DNA of 64,000 nt from Candidatus Porisulfidus sp. TsSOB (lineage in GTDB: Bacteria; Pseudomonadota; Gammaproteobacteria; Poriferisulfidales; Poriferisulfidaceae): NCBI GenBank assembly GCA_002631715.1, contig MRSX01000003.1, positions 1 through 64,000 of the forward strand, written 5' to 3'. Of the stretch, positions 1-8,381 are shown piece after piece. Each line of letters starts with the position of its first letter. Position 1 is the stretch's first letter. Position numbers and translations under genes: made by a program. The notes under the pieces are model-generated. The model ran no database searches. It saw nothing but the letters and a program-made list of their open reading frames with translations, and was not told where the DNA came from.

Positions 1-141
1 ATCTATTTGTATGTCCTTCAAACCTTTATAACTCATCTTCATTTGACGAGACGATCAAAATGAGGGGTAACAACCCTATACTAGCATTAAAACTAGACAT
101 TTTGCTCTGTATCTTGATGAACTCTATTCACCTTGCTTGCT

Positions 142-432
142 ATGTCTTTCATTCCTTTTATCGGTTTCTTGGCCCAGATCGTGCTTCTGTACTACGGAAT
201 TTACTGGTGTGCCCTGGAATATCTGGACTATCCCCTCAGCGAGGCGGGAACCCCGATGCGGCAGATCCGGACCCGGCTGCGCGAACAGAGATTCCTGACC
301 CTCGGGTTTGGGGCCGGCCAGCTTTTGCTGTCCTTGACCCCAGTATTCAACCTGATGTCCGTCCCAGCCGGGGTTGTTGCCGCTACCCGGCTGTGCCAGC
401 AAAACCCCCTAAACTCTACAGCGTCGAGCTGA
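142..432 (+). pseudogene. EI24/CysZ-like membrane protein, N-terminally truncated
   Basis: About 97 residues resemble the C-terminal third of EI24-family (PF07264-type) membrane proteins: a hydrophobic segment beginning MSFIPFIGFLAQ, then the family-like EYLDYPLSEAG stretch, a basic loop RTRLREQR and a second hydrophobic segment with PVFNLMSVPAG. Intact relatives are about 230-250 residues and carry further membrane segments upstream. Here the frame upstream of position 142 is closed by several stops within AT-rich DNA, and no good ribosome site precedes the ATG. It is most simply a 5'-deleted remnant. A short expressed protein is possible but less likely. Confidence 0.55.
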
Positions 433-447
433 CCGGGGACTCAGGCA

Positions 448-1761
448 TCAAGTTCGATCCTGCGTCCGGCGGCAAGTCAACGCGACCGGAATCCCCGGCA
501 GGCGATACGCCTTACGAAACCGGTTGGCCAAATAGCGGCGGTAAGCACGCGGCATCAATTCAACGCGCGATCCATGTAGGACGAGCCGTAGCGGGTGGTT
601 CCCGCCCTGATGGCCGTACCGGATATGGACTTGTCCTCCGCGAACCCGTGGCGGGGGATTCTGCTGCACGGCCCGCCGCAGGAAATTGTTGACTTCGGGT
701 GTAGAGAAACTGCGTTCCGCGGCATCATGCAATTTAACCGTCTCTTGCAGCAGGCGGCCGAGCCCCGAGCCCTTGACTCCGGATGTGCGCACGACCGGAA
801 GATAGGAAGCAAATTGAAGCCGGCGTCCCAAGCGCTGCGCGGCCCACGCTTGCTGCTCCGAGCCTAGCAGGTCGCACTTGTTCAAAGCTATAACGACAGC
901 ACGACCAGTATCCAGCGCCAGCGCGGTTAATGCCGCATCCTGCTCTGCCGCTCCCTGCGCAGCATCAATCACCACAATCGCCACCTGTGCGCGCTGCACC
1001 GAGCGGAGCGCCTGCGCTACGCTAAATTTCTCAAGCGAATCGGGCTCGATTCGGCTCTTGCGGCGGATTCCTGCCGTATCGACCAGTGTCATTTCCCGAT
1101 CCTGAAAAGTGAGTTGCACGTCGATGCTGTCTCGGGTCGTGCCGGGTTCGGGCGATACGACCAGTCGATCGCTTTGCAGCAAGCGGTTGATCAGAGTGGA
1201 CTTGCCTGCGTTGGGTCGCCCGATTACCGAGACCCGGATTCGATTCGGATCTGTATCCGAGTCCGTCGATGCCGCCTCAACCGGAATTGCGGAATCCAGC
1301 AGCGCCGTGACTCCCGAGCCTCGCTTTGCACTGATTCCGAACAATGCGTTTGCGCCAAGTTCGGCGAATTCCGCCACCGCCGCATGCGGGTCGCGCCCAT
1401 CGACCTTATTGACCGCCACCAAAAGCGGTTTGCCGCAGGTCCGCAGGCGTGCATGAAATTCCTGATCGCTGGCAACGCAGCCCTCTTGCGCATCGACCAC
1501 CAATACCAGAACATCTGCCTCTGCAATTGCCTGTTCGGTCTGCCGCATCAGCTCCCGCTCTATTTCGGTATGGGCTTCGGTCATGCCTCCAGTATCGACC
1601 ACCACGAACGCGCGGTCACCGTGATCCGCCAGACGGTAGCGCCGATCCCGGGTTACCCCGGGAACGTCTGCGACTAAAGCGTCCCGACTGCCGGTCAGGC
1701 GGTTAAAAAGAGTGGACTTGCCGACATTGGGCCGGCCGAGCAAGGCGACGACGGGAACCAT
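448..1761 (-). CDS. der: Ribosome-assembly GTPase Der (EngA)
   Basis: Essential tandem GTPase that binds the 50S subunit during maturation. Two G domains are visible, each with its P-loop: GRPNVGKST near residue 9 and GRPNAGKST near residue 183. Each has a matching DTGG or DTAG switch and an NKxD motif (NKVD, NKCD). A C-terminal KH-like domain with IRYGHQGG follows. The ATG at 1761 gives the family N-terminus MVPVVALLGRPN; a TTG two codons earlier is unlikely. The length, 437 residues, is normal although the tail is short. It is the last gene of the yfgM-bamB-der string, 15 bp after bamB. Confidence 0.97.
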   Translation of the reverse strand: MVPVVALLGRPNVGKSTLFNRLTGSRDALVADVPGVTRDRRYRLADHGDRAFVVVDTGGMTEAHTEIERELMRQTEQAIAEADVLVLVVDAQEGCVASDQEFHARLRTCGKPLLVAVNKVDGRDPHAAVAEFAELGANALFGISAKRGSGVTALLDSAIPVEAASTDSDTDPNRIRVSVIGRPNAGKSTLINRLLQSDRLVVSPEPGTTRDSIDVQLTFQDREMTLVDTAGIRRKSRIEPDSLEKFSVAQALRSVQRAQVAIVVIDAAQGAAEQDAALTALALDTGRAVVIALNKCDLLGSEQQAWAAQRLGRRLQFASYLPVVRTSGVKGSGLGRLLQETVKLHDAAERSFSTPEVNNFLRRAVQQNPPPRVRGGQVHIRYGHQGGNHPLRLVLHGSRVELMPRAYRRYLANRFRKAYRLPGIPVALTCRRTQDRT

Positions 1762-1776
1762 GGCCAAAAACCCGAA

Positions 1777-2982
1777 TCATGATTCGCCCGTGGCTGTCCC
1801 CAGCAACGGTACAAATTGATAGGCCGCAAATTGGCCATTGAGGTGCAGCAGATAAATTCGGTCCAGCCGCACTTGCGGGGGAGCCTGCAGGGGACCGTCT
1901 ACCTTGTGACGTGCGACGATTTCACCATCGGTAATCTGGAACCAGTGCAGATAGCCTTCGAAATCCACGGCAATGACATGCAGACCGGTTGGTGCCGGTG
2001 CGCTGAGACCCCGGTATGCGAGTTCATCCTGTTCCCAGTGCACGCCGCCATTCTTTCGATTCAGCGACCACAGGGTGCTTTGGAGATCGGTCACGTACAC
2101 GGCCACGTCATCGACCCCCGGGGCATGAAGAGCTTTTATTTCTTTGGCCCACAGCAGGTTGCCTTCCACTGTCTCCACCGCTCCAACCTGATTGCTCAGC
2201 GCGGCGGCATAGGCCACTCCTTCCACTAGTCGCACCGGTCCGTCTACGTCTACGACTCGTTCCAGTTCGGTTCGGCCGGTTGGAATCGCCAGCCGCACCT
2301 CCCAGTGCTGCAATCCGCTCTCGGAATCGAATGCAATCAGCCGTCCATCGTCGAATCCGGCTATCAGCCGGTCCTCCTGCGCCGCCGGTTCACCTGCACC
2401 GCGCAGAGTAAGGCTGGGACTACTGTGGACGTGGCTCCACAACAAAGCCCCATCCTCGGCATCCAGCACGCTCAGGCGGCCATCGTTGCTGCGAACGGCC
2501 AAGTAACCGTCCGACAGGGCCGTTAGGCTCAACACTTCGCTGGGGACGGTCTGCTTCCAAACTTGGGCACCGGTCTCTCGATTCAAAGCGAACACTTCCT
2601 GTCCCCAGGTTCCCACATAGGCTCGATGATCATCGGCCGCAACACCTGCCAAGATCGTTCCTTCGACACTGGCCTCCCAAATCCTCGCACCCGTCGAAGC
2701 ATTCAATGCAACGACTTCACCGTCATTGGCGGCCAATAGCACATGATCGCGATCAATCCACGGTGCCACGTGACTGTCCGGGTCGCTGTACTCGGAACCG
2801 ACCGAATAATTCCACAGCGGGGTCAGCGCAATTCGGTTGATTACCGGCTGCAACTCGGCAACGCGCGTAGGATCTTTCTCCCAAAGTTCCTGAAGACCGA
2901 CAAGCGGGTTAGACATACCAGCGCAGGCCGACAATCCCACTGCACAGGCGAGCAGCAGGACCGTCGAATCAATTGGCTTCAC
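1777..2982 (-). CDS. bamB: Outer-membrane assembly lipoprotein BamB
   Basis: Beta-propeller lipoprotein of the BAM complex that inserts outer-membrane proteins. The N-terminus is a lipoprotein signal with lipobox LSAC, followed by PQQ-like repeats recognisable as recurring W-x-ASVEG, GRLSVLDAEDG and GRLIAFDSESG blades. I chose the GTG at 2982: GGAG lies 6 to 7 bases upstream and the product then starts directly with a short basic signal peptide (VKPIDSTVLLLAC). The start lies inside the end of yfgM, so translation is probably coupled. The length of 401 residues is near the usual 380-400. Confidence 0.95.
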   Translation of the reverse strand: MKPIDSTVLLLACAVGLSACAGMSNPLVGLQELWEKDPTRVAELQPVINRIALTPLWNYSVGSEYSDPDSHVAPWIDRDHVLLAANDGEVVALNASTGARIWEASVEGTILAGVAADDHRAYVGTWGQEVFALNRETGAQVWKQTVPSEVLSLTALSDGYLAVRSNDGRLSVLDAEDGALLWSHVHSSPSLTLRGAGEPAAQEDRLIAGFDDGRLIAFDSESGLQHWEVRLAIPTGRTELERVVDVDGPVRLVEGVAYAAALSNQVGAVETVEGNLLWAKEIKALHAPGVDDVAVYVTDLQSTLWSLNRKNGGVHWEQDELAYRGLSAPAPTGLHVIAVDFEGYLHWFQITDGEIVARHKVDGPLQAPPQVRLDRIYLLHLNGQFAAYQFVPLLGTATGES

Positions 2983-3601
2983 TCTGTTCTCCGAGTTCGG
3001 CAAGTTTCAATTCGAGAAACTTTCCGCTGTTCCCCTTCTCAAGTGCCTGGACATACTCGTGGCGGGCTTCCTGAGCCCGACCGGATTGCCGGTACAAATC
3101 ACCGCGGATCTCATGTACTAGTCCTTCGTAGCCTTCCAACTGTACGTTCTCCAAAACCGCCAATCCTTCTTCCCATTGCTGCTGTACCGCATACAGCCTC
3201 GCAAGGCGCAATGCTGCCACTGGTGCGATCAGCAGATCGTCCGAGTTTTCATATGCCCATCGCAACAGGCGGATCGCTTCTTCCGGCTGCTGGTCTTCCT
3301 GGTACAGTCGGGCGGAAATCAGGCTGGCCATCGAGGCGTACACGGTCCCGCCATATTCTTGCCGCAATCGCTCTCCCATTTCGTGGGTCTGCTGTGCTTG
3401 CTCGCCCTCCAGATGGACTCGGTACTGCTGGTATAAAACAGCCGCTCCCGTCGCTTGCCGTTCCTGCCAGTAGTCCCAACCCTTATAGCCTCCAACTCCC
3501 GCCAGCGCCAGTCCCGCGCCCAGCAATACCCATGCGAGATTGGCCTTCCACCAATCCCGAAATTCTTCCAATTGTTGCTGTTCTTCAGGGCTTAAAGCCA
3601 T
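2969..3601 (-). CDS. yfgM: YfgM/TPR ancillary SecYEG translocon protein
   Basis: Single-pass inner-membrane protein with a periplasmic TPR domain; in enterics it associates with SecYEG and periplasmic chaperones. Visible are a basic cytoplasmic N-terminus with EEQQQLEEFRDWW, a membrane helix at about residues 20-40 (LAWVLLGAGLALAGVGGY), and TPR-like helices including EEAIRLLRWAYENS. The 210-residue length matches the family. It sits between hisS and bamB, as in most gammaproteobacteria, and overlaps the start of bamB. Confidence 0.9.
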   Translation of the reverse strand: MALSPEEQQQLEEFRDWWKANLAWVLLGAGLALAGVGGYKGWDYWQERQATGAAVLYQQYRVHLEGEQAQQTHEMGERLRQEYGGTVYASMASLISARLYQEDQQPEEAIRLLRWAYENSDDLLIAPVAALRLARLYAVQQQWEEGLAVLENVQLEGYEGLVHEIRGDLYRQSGRAQEARHEYVQALEKGNSGKFLELKLAELGEQSEAN

Positions 3602-3606
3602 GATTG

Positions 3607-4869
3607 TTATCCGGTCGGGGCGAAGTGTTCGGCGAGAATCGCGGCGATATTATCCAACAAAACCGTTTGCTGCTCTTCCGGCCCGCGCAGGAATTTGAGG
3701 GTGACGCTTTGTTGATCCAACTCTTCTGCACCCATAATCAGTACCGCTTGCGCACCACTTTTGTCGGCACGGCGCATCTGGGACTTCATGCTTCCCTCTT
3801 CCATATTCATCCGGACACGAAGGCTTGGAATTTCCTGTCTCAACCGCATGGCCAGAGTGCTCATGCACACCATTGCGCCTTCTCCCAAGGCAACCAGATA
3901 AACATCTACCGCTGCTGCCGCTTCCGCTTCGAGACATTCGCGGATTCGCTCCAGTCCGAGTGCAAATCCAGCTGCTGGAGTGGCCCGCCCCCCCAATTGC
4001 TCGACTAGACGGTCATAGCGTCCGCCTCCGCCCAGCGCGGATTGGGCGCCCAGACTTTCCTCTACCCACTCGAATACGGTGAAATCATAGTAGTCCAGCC
4101 CTCGGACCAGTCTCGGACTGAGGGTGTAGTCAACTCCGTGGGCATCCAATATCTCCCTCAAACCTTCGAAGTGGGCTCGGGATTCCGCTCCCAGCAGGTC
4201 CTCCAGTCGGGGGGCTTCTTCTAGAAGGTCCTGAACAGACTTCGATTTACTGTCGAGCAGCCGCAATGGGTTGGTCTTGAGCCGCCTGCGGTCATCCTCC
4301 TCCAGTTGCTGTTCGAACCGCGAAAAATAATCCACCAATTGCCCTCGCCAAGCCGCACGCTCATCCGGGTTTCCCAAGGTGTTCAGCATCAACTGGGGAG
4401 ACAGGCCGAGTCGTTGCCAACCTTGCCAGCCCAGCAGGAGAATCTCTGCATCAATGTCCGGCCCGCACATGCCGAAAGTTTCCACTCCGAACTGGTCAAA
4501 TTGGCGCAGGCGGCCTTTCTGTGGACGCTCATGCCGGAAAAACGAACCCAAGTACCACAAGCGCTGCTGCCGGTTGGGGATCAACCCATGTTGGATCGCC
4601 GCGCGCACGCAACCCGCCGTCCCTTCCGGTCGCAGGCTCAAAGACTCTCCATTGCGGTCTTCAAAGGTATACATCTCTTTTTCGACAATGTCGGTCGTTT
4701 CTCCGATGGATCGCTGGAACAGCGCGGTAGATTCCACCAATGGAAAGCGGATTTCCTCATATCCGAATCCACATGCCGCGTCGATCCACACTTGCTCGAT
4801 CCGATGCCGAATCTGAGCTTCGTCCGGTAGGATATCGTGCATCCCGCGCACCGATTGAAGACGACTCAT
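3607..4869 (-). CDS. hisS: Histidyl-tRNA synthetase
   Basis: Class II synthetase that charges tRNA-His. Motif 1 lies around the FQRSIGETTDIVEKEMYTF stretch, motif 2 contains SLRPEGTAG, the histidine-A signature is LVRGLDYY, and motif 3 contains GFALGLERI. An anticodon-binding domain occupies the last 90 residues. The ATG overlaps the rlmN stop as ATGA, and yfgM follows after 5 bp, so the genes probably form one transcript. The length of 420 is typical. Confidence 0.97.
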   Translation of the reverse strand: MSRLQSVRGMHDILPDEAQIRHRIEQVWIDAACGFGYEEIRFPLVESTALFQRSIGETTDIVEKEMYTFEDRNGESLSLRPEGTAGCVRAAIQHGLIPNRQQRLWYLGSFFRHERPQKGRLRQFDQFGVETFGMCGPDIDAEILLLGWQGWQRLGLSPQLMLNTLGNPDERAAWRGQLVDYFSRFEQQLEEDDRRRLKTNPLRLLDSKSKSVQDLLEEAPRLEDLLGAESRAHFEGLREILDAHGVDYTLSPRLVRGLDYYDFTVFEWVEESLGAQSALGGGGRYDRLVEQLGGRATPAAGFALGLERIRECLEAEAAAAVDVYLVALGEGAMVCMSTLAMRLRQEIPSLRVRMNMEEGSMKSQMRRADKSGAQAVLIMGAEELDQQSVTLKFLRGPEEQQTVLLDNIAAILAEHFAPTG

Positions 4870-5993
4870 ACCATCGCTCCTGAAGCCGCTGGCTGCGACC
4901 TATGCACCGGAATGGCGTGACCAATCCATGGCCTGTGTTCGCGGGACCTTTGAATGTCGCCCGCCAATTGGCCGCAGGCCGCCGCAATGTCATCACCCCG
5001 GGGGCGGCGGGTGGTAGCCACAATGCCTTCTTCGCACAGGATCTCGCGGAATCGGCTGCGTACAGGTTCGGGCGATGCGGCATAACCGCCACCCGGAAAG
5101 GCATTGAATGGAATCAGGTTGACCTTGCAAGGCAGGCCGCGGAGCCTCTGCGCCAAGACCCGTGCACATTCAGGATGATCATTGACGCCATCCAGCAAGA
5201 CGTATTCGATGATGATCTTGTGCTTGCGTGCACGCCCCGCGGCATAACGTCGGCAAGCCGCCAGCAGGTCATCGATCGGGTAACGGGCATTGATTGGCAT
5301 CAGTTGCGTACGCAATGCATCATCCGGGGCGTGCAGTGATACCGCGAGGCTGACGTCGGCGACCTTCCGAAGGCGGTCGATGCCTGGAATCAGTCCGGCA
5401 GTGCTGACTGTGACCTGGCGGCGTCCCAAAGAATAAGCGTGGCTGTCCCGAAGCAAGTCCGCCGCACCAGCGACCGCACCAAGGTTCGCCAGCGGTTCCC
5501 CCATACCCATAAACACGACGTGCGTGACCGGGATATCCGGCTGCAGGCGATGCCTGACTAGCCACAACTGGGAGACGATTTCGTGTGCCGAAAGATTGCG
5601 CTCAAACCCGCTGCGTGCGGTTCGGCAAAACGTGCAACCGAGTGCACAGCCAGCCTGCGAGGATAGGCACAGGGTGGCACGCCCCCGTGCAGGAATCAGT
5701 ACCATTTCGACGACGTTGCCGCAGGTCAGACGTAGCAACCATTTGCGGGTCCCGTCCCGGGCACGGCTGGACTCAACGACATCCGGCAATGTGCATTCAG
5801 TCCGCCCGCACAAGTCAGAACGCACAGTCTGGGGAATCGAATCTATTCGCTCCGGGTCTGTTTCCCCGTGGCGATGAATCCCGCGAATCAGGGACGTCGC
5901 ATGAACCGGCGAACAATCGTGGTCCGTCAGCCAGTCCTCCCACTGCTTCCGACTCCACCCGAGTAGGGGAATTTGACCGGGCGCGAAGTTCAT
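4866..5993 (-). CDS. rlmN: Dual-specificity 23S rRNA/tRNA (adenine-C2)-methyltransferase RlmN
   Basis: Radical-SAM enzyme that makes m2A in 23S rRNA (A2503) and some tRNAs. The 4Fe-4S motif CALGCTFC is present, with the family's preceding TLCLSSQAG. The methyl-carrying cysteine near the C-terminus lies in the IAAACGQL stretch, and the SAM-binding GMGEPL segment is intact. I prefer the ATG at 5993, which forms an ATGA overlap with the ndk stop and starts [17 protein letters not shown] five codons upstream at 6008 is an alternative. The product is 375 residues, normal for the family. Confidence 0.96.
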   Translation of the reverse strand: MNFAPGQIPLLGWSRKQWEDWLTDHDCSPVHATSLIRGIHRHGETDPERIDSIPQTVRSDLCGRTECTLPDVVESSRARDGTRKWLLRLTCGNVVEMVLIPARGRATLCLSSQAGCALGCTFCRTARSGFERNLSAHEIVSQLWLVRHRLQPDIPVTHVVFMGMGEPLANLGAVAGAADLLRDSHAYSLGRRQVTVSTAGLIPGIDRLRKVADVSLAVSLHAPDDALRTQLMPINARYPIDDLLAACRRYAAGRARKHKIIIEYVLLDGVNDHPECARVLAQRLRGLPCKVNLIPFNAFPGGGYAASPEPVRSRFREILCEEGIVATTRRPRGDDIAAACGQLAGDIQRSREHRPWIGHAIPVHRSQPAASGAMV

Positions 5994-6421
5994 CGTGTTC
6001 GAGGACAAATCTCCTCGGGACTGAAGAAAAAGTCGATTTCCGTACGTGCGGTATCCGGACCGTCCGAGCCGTGTACGGCATTTTCATCGACCCGGGTTGC
6101 AAAGTCGGCTCGGATTGTCCCAGGCGCAGCCTGGGCCGGATCAGTGGCTCCCATCACTTCCCGGTTGCGCACAATCGCATTTTCACCTTCCAACACCTGC
6201 ACTACGACGGGGCCCGAGGTCATGAATTCGACCAGATCCGCATAAAACGGGCGTTCCCGGTGCACTGCATAGAACGCCTCGGCCTGTTCCCGGGAAAGAT
6301 GCATCATGCGGGCGGCAACGATACGTAGTCCCGCCGCTTCGAAACGCTGATAGATAGAGCCGATATGGTTATTGCCAACCGCGTCCGGCTTGACGATGGA
6401 GAGGGTCTGTTCTACGGCCAT
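5990..6421 (-). CDS. ndk: Nucleoside diphosphate kinase
   Basis: Balances NTP and dNTP pools through a phospho-histidine intermediate. The conserved [10 protein letters not shown] start, the [10 protein letters not shown] loop and the active-site histidine in ENAVHGSD are all present. The length of 143 fits. AAGGAAGG precedes the ATG at a usual distance. It heads the minus-strand ndk-rlmN-hisS run and overlaps rlmN by 4 bp. Confidence 0.97.
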   Translation of the reverse strand: MAVEQTLSIVKPDAVGNNHIGSIYQRFEAAGLRIVAARMMHLSREQAEAFYAVHRERPFYADLVEFMTSGPVVVQVLEGENAIVRNREVMGATDPAQAAPGTIRADFATRVDENAVHGSDGPDTARTEIDFFFSPEEICPRTR

Positions 6422-6540
6422 GGTCCTTCCTTGACCCGGGATGCCCGGAATCGTGATTTGCTAGGGTGTGTGGTGGTAACTGAACTGCTTATTTTAGCGA
6501 ATTCAGGTTTCTGCCCAAAAGAAAGGCGTTCAAATCCGAT

Positions 6541-6568
6541 TTGTCAAGCAATACAATTTTATTATGAT
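6541..6568 (+). promoter_or_regulatory. Candidate sigma70 promoter of the HicB-like gene
   Basis: TTGTCA (6541-6546) and TATGAT (6563-6568) are separated by 16 bp in AT-rich DNA about 60 bp ahead of the ATG at 6626. The match is by eye only. Confidence 0.4.
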
Positions 6569-6625
6569 ATAGGGGTAACTCTCGCCGGGTGCTGGCGAGA
6601 AAATACATTTGATTTGGAGAATTGT

Positions 6626-6988
6626 ATGTTGAAATTTTATAGAATGAAAATACTTCTGTTCCAAGATGCGGAGGGCTGGGTAGCGCAATGCCTCAATTAT
6701 GATATAGCCGCGTTTGGGAAAACAATACCAGAAGCACAAAGAGCATTCGCTAATCTCTTTCTTGCTGAAGTTATCTACTTGGATAAGACAGGAAAAACCC
6801 TAAAAGATTTGCCAGAAGCGCCCGAATGGTACTGGGACAAGTATGAAGAGGCTTATTCGGTTTCGAAAGGCAAAAGCGCAATCAGGAGAGCGTGGGAAGC
6901 TTTGTTCCCGCGTCCTTGGTCTATTCGTCCACAACAGAAAGACATGAGTCTTAAACTCACCCCAGAGTTGAGACTGTCAATCTGCTAA
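6626..6988 (+). CDS. HicB-like antitoxin-type protein
   Basis: A 120-residue protein. Its first 60 residues resemble the partial RNase-H fold of HicB antitoxins (MKILLFQDAEGWVAQCLNYDI, then a helix EAQRAFANLFLAEV). No clear DNA-binding domain is recognisable in the C-terminal half, which has a tryptophan-rich stretch (WEALFPRPWSI). GGAGA lies 5 bases before the ATG at 6626; the same frame is open further upstream, but that part overlaps ndk and has no signal. It is followed 7 bp later by a HicA-like gene. The family assignment is by resemblance only. Confidence 0.55.
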   Translation: MLKFYRMKILLFQDAEGWVAQCLNYDIAAFGKTIPEAQRAFANLFLAEVIYLDKTGKTLKDLPEAPEWYWDKYEEAYSVSKGKSAIRRAWEALFPRPWSIRPQQKDMSLKLTPELRLSIC

Positions 6989-6995
6989 TCTAAAA

Positions 6996-7295
6996 ATGCC
7001 TTCTTTCCCTTTCGGGGGGTCTCCCCCAACGCTAGAGCGCGTCATCAATATATGCATTCAGGCACACGACGCGCGCTTGGTGGAATTGCCAGAACACAGA
7101 AATGGAAACAAAGTATTGGTTCGAAATTCAAAGGGAAAAGATAGGCATGCAGTCCTTCAGGATTTCGCTCCTGGAGAACAGGTACCTATAAGCCTCATAA
7201 GGTCAATCTGTGATCGCCTTGACATTCCTTTTGAAGAATTTGGTTTCAACTTCGATAGAAAAGAAGGCCCCAAGCCCCCTTCCGACACTAACTGA
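6996..7295 (+). CDS. HicA-like toxin candidate
   Basis: A 99-residue protein. Its middle reads like the HicA double-stranded-RNA-binding fold: a basic strand NKVLVRNSKGKDRHAVL with a histidine where HicA has its catalytic one, then a strand and helix EQVPISLIRSICDRLDI followed by PFEEFGF. HicA toxins are usually 55-85 residues, so the 25-residue N-terminal stretch is extra. The ATG at 6996 has no clear ribosome site, which suggests coupling to the HicB-like gene just upstream. The order antitoxin-then-toxin is found in some hic loci. Confidence 0.45.
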   Translation: MPSFPFGGSPPTLERVINICIQAHDARLVELPEHRNGNKVLVRNSKGKDRHAVLQDFAPGEQVPISLIRSICDRLDIPFEEFGFNFDRKEGPKPPSDTN

Positions 7296-7317
7296 TTTCT
7301 ACCAAAGAAAGGGAAAC

Positions 7318-7336
7318 TATGTAGGTAACTTGGCAA
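7318..7336 (+). repeat. Direct repeat copy 1 (pairs with 7753-7771)
   Basis: TATGTAGGTAACTTGGCAA recurs at 7753-7771 with one mismatch, and about 11 further upstream bases (AAGAAAGGGAA versus AGAAAGAGAA) are also similar. The two copies bracket the small minus-strand gene at 7484-7726. Confidence 0.75.
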
Positions 7337-7425
7337 ATAAAATCACAGAAATTCCATAATCGGATTTGTACACAGGGCAAATTTAAAGCTCACTTGGGAA
7401 ATTAAATACTTTACTAGGCAAGTGT

Positions 7426-7455
7426 GACGAAAGATGAGAAATCTCATCTTTCGTC
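7426..7455. repeat. Perfect 14-bp-arm palindrome
   Basis: GACGAAAGATGAGA at 7426-7439 is exactly inverted at 7442-7455 with a 2-bp centre. Neither side carries a long T run, so a simple intrinsic terminator is not obvious. It lies between the HicA-like gene and the convergent gene at 7484-7726. It could stop transcripts from both, be a cruciform, or be a protein-binding site. Confidence 0.7.
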
Positions 7456-7463
7456 CTAGCGCT

Positions 7464-7487
7464 ATAACTTCTCGAAAAAGAAGTTAT
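7464..7487 (-). terminator. Hairpin at the end of the 7484-7726 gene
   Basis: ATAACTTCT (7464-7472) pairs with AGAAGTTAT (7479-7487) around a 6-base loop. It overlaps the stop codon of the minus-strand gene. It is possibly a transcript-end structure working with the adjacent palindrome, since there is no U run. Confidence 0.4.
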
Positions 7488-7726
7488 TGCAAACGTTGGT
7501 GCAGGTTTTCGCACAAATCGTGAACCATCTTGTGGGCATTGGTCTGCACATATTTAGCTTCATCTGATTCTGCTTCAGGCGTGTTTTTCACTTGCCGGTA
7601 GATTTCAGTGATGATTTCTTCTATTCTAATTGAACGCTTTCTGTCTAGCAGACTGATGATGGAAAGGGTGACAATTAGAACGCAAGATGTGTATGCATCC
7701 GCATCTAGTAGTGTTTTATTGGTCAT
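7484..7726 (-). CDS. Small hypothetical protein with N-terminal hydrophobic segment
   Basis: 80 residues, not recognised. After MTNKTLLDADAYTS comes a hydrophobic stretch (CVLIVTLSIISLL), then a basic turn DRKRSIRIEE and a helical, charged C-terminus. GGAG lies 8 bases before the ATG. It is bracketed by the direct repeats at 7318 and 7753. It is AT-rich like its neighbours. Confidence 0.5.
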   Translation of the reverse strand: MTNKTLLDADAYTSCVLIVTLSIISLLDRKRSIRIEEIITEIYRQVKNTPEAESDEAKYVQTNAHKMVHDLCENLHQRLQ

Positions 7727-7752
7727 TTATTAGACTCCATTAGAAAGAGAAT

Positions 7753-7771
7753 TATGTGGGTAACTTGGCAA
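7753..7771 (+). repeat. Direct repeat copy 2 (pairs with 7318-7336)
   Basis: TATGTGGGTAACTTGGCAA differs from the first copy by one base. It lies upstream of the membrane-protein gene at 7849, so it may instead be a shared promoter-proximal element. Confidence 0.75.
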
Positions 7772-7848
7772 CCACGCCATAATGTTTGAGCAACATTTCA
7801 AATCTTTTTATATTCTTTCCCCAATAAACTATCGCGTATGATTGCGTG

Positions 7849-8289
7849 ATGGGAAAACGGATTCTGTGGACATTCGGCGTCACTTTTAGTGCCGGTTTCA
7901 CATTCTATTTCATAGAGTCAATAATGCCGATTGGAGATTGGCGATGGCTCGCTCTCGCAGTCATATGTATCCTGATACCGGCCGTAATTTCATGGAAGGA
8001 CATTCGAGACTATTTACGTAAAAGACAATCGAGCAAAAAGGAAGATGGCCAACCGGAAGCTATTGGGTATGTCGATGCTTGCAATATCGTGCGTGCTTAC
8101 ATTGAACCAGCAACCCGTGAGATGAGCCCAAATGTCCGAATAAGCGTGATCAATGATTTTATAAAGAGGTTCAGAAAAACTACCGGGGCTATGCTTGGCG
8201 AACACGAATACAACCGCATTCTTCTTCGCCAATGGATAGAAACAAACGCGGCCAGACTCCTAGTGGAAAACCGAAACGATATGACTTGA
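7849..8289 (+). CDS. Hypothetical protein with two N-terminal membrane segments
   Basis: 146 residues, family not recognised. Two hydrophobic segments (about residues 5-24 and 32-48) are followed by a soluble part with basic RKRQSSKKE, then a helical region (YVDACNIVRAYIEPA, INDFIKRFRKTTGAML). A GTG one codon before the ATG is an equally possible start. Neighbours are orphan genes of the same AT-rich block. Confidence 0.5.
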   Translation: MGKRILWTFGVTFSAGFTFYFIESIMPIGDWRWLALAVICILIPAVISWKDIRDYLRKRQSSKKEDGQPEAIGYVDACNIVRAYIEPATREMSPNVRISVINDFIKRFRKTTGAMLGEHEYNRILLRQWIETNAARLLVENRNDMT

Positions 8290-8381
8290 TTTTCCTGATA
8301 ATTCTGCTTCTACCTTTTGTTGACAAAAAAATATGCTGATTTCTCTATAAGCCTTTTAGACGCTGGATTTACGGAATGTGG

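Noticed and set aside
6365-6625. Longer N-terminus for the HicB-like protein
   Set aside because: It overlaps ndk and has no ribosome site, whereas GGAGA stands 5 bases before the ATG at 6626.
8325-8360. TTGACA with a TATAAG downstream as a promoter
   Set aside because: The spacing is 20 bp and the next gene downstream is on the opposite strand.
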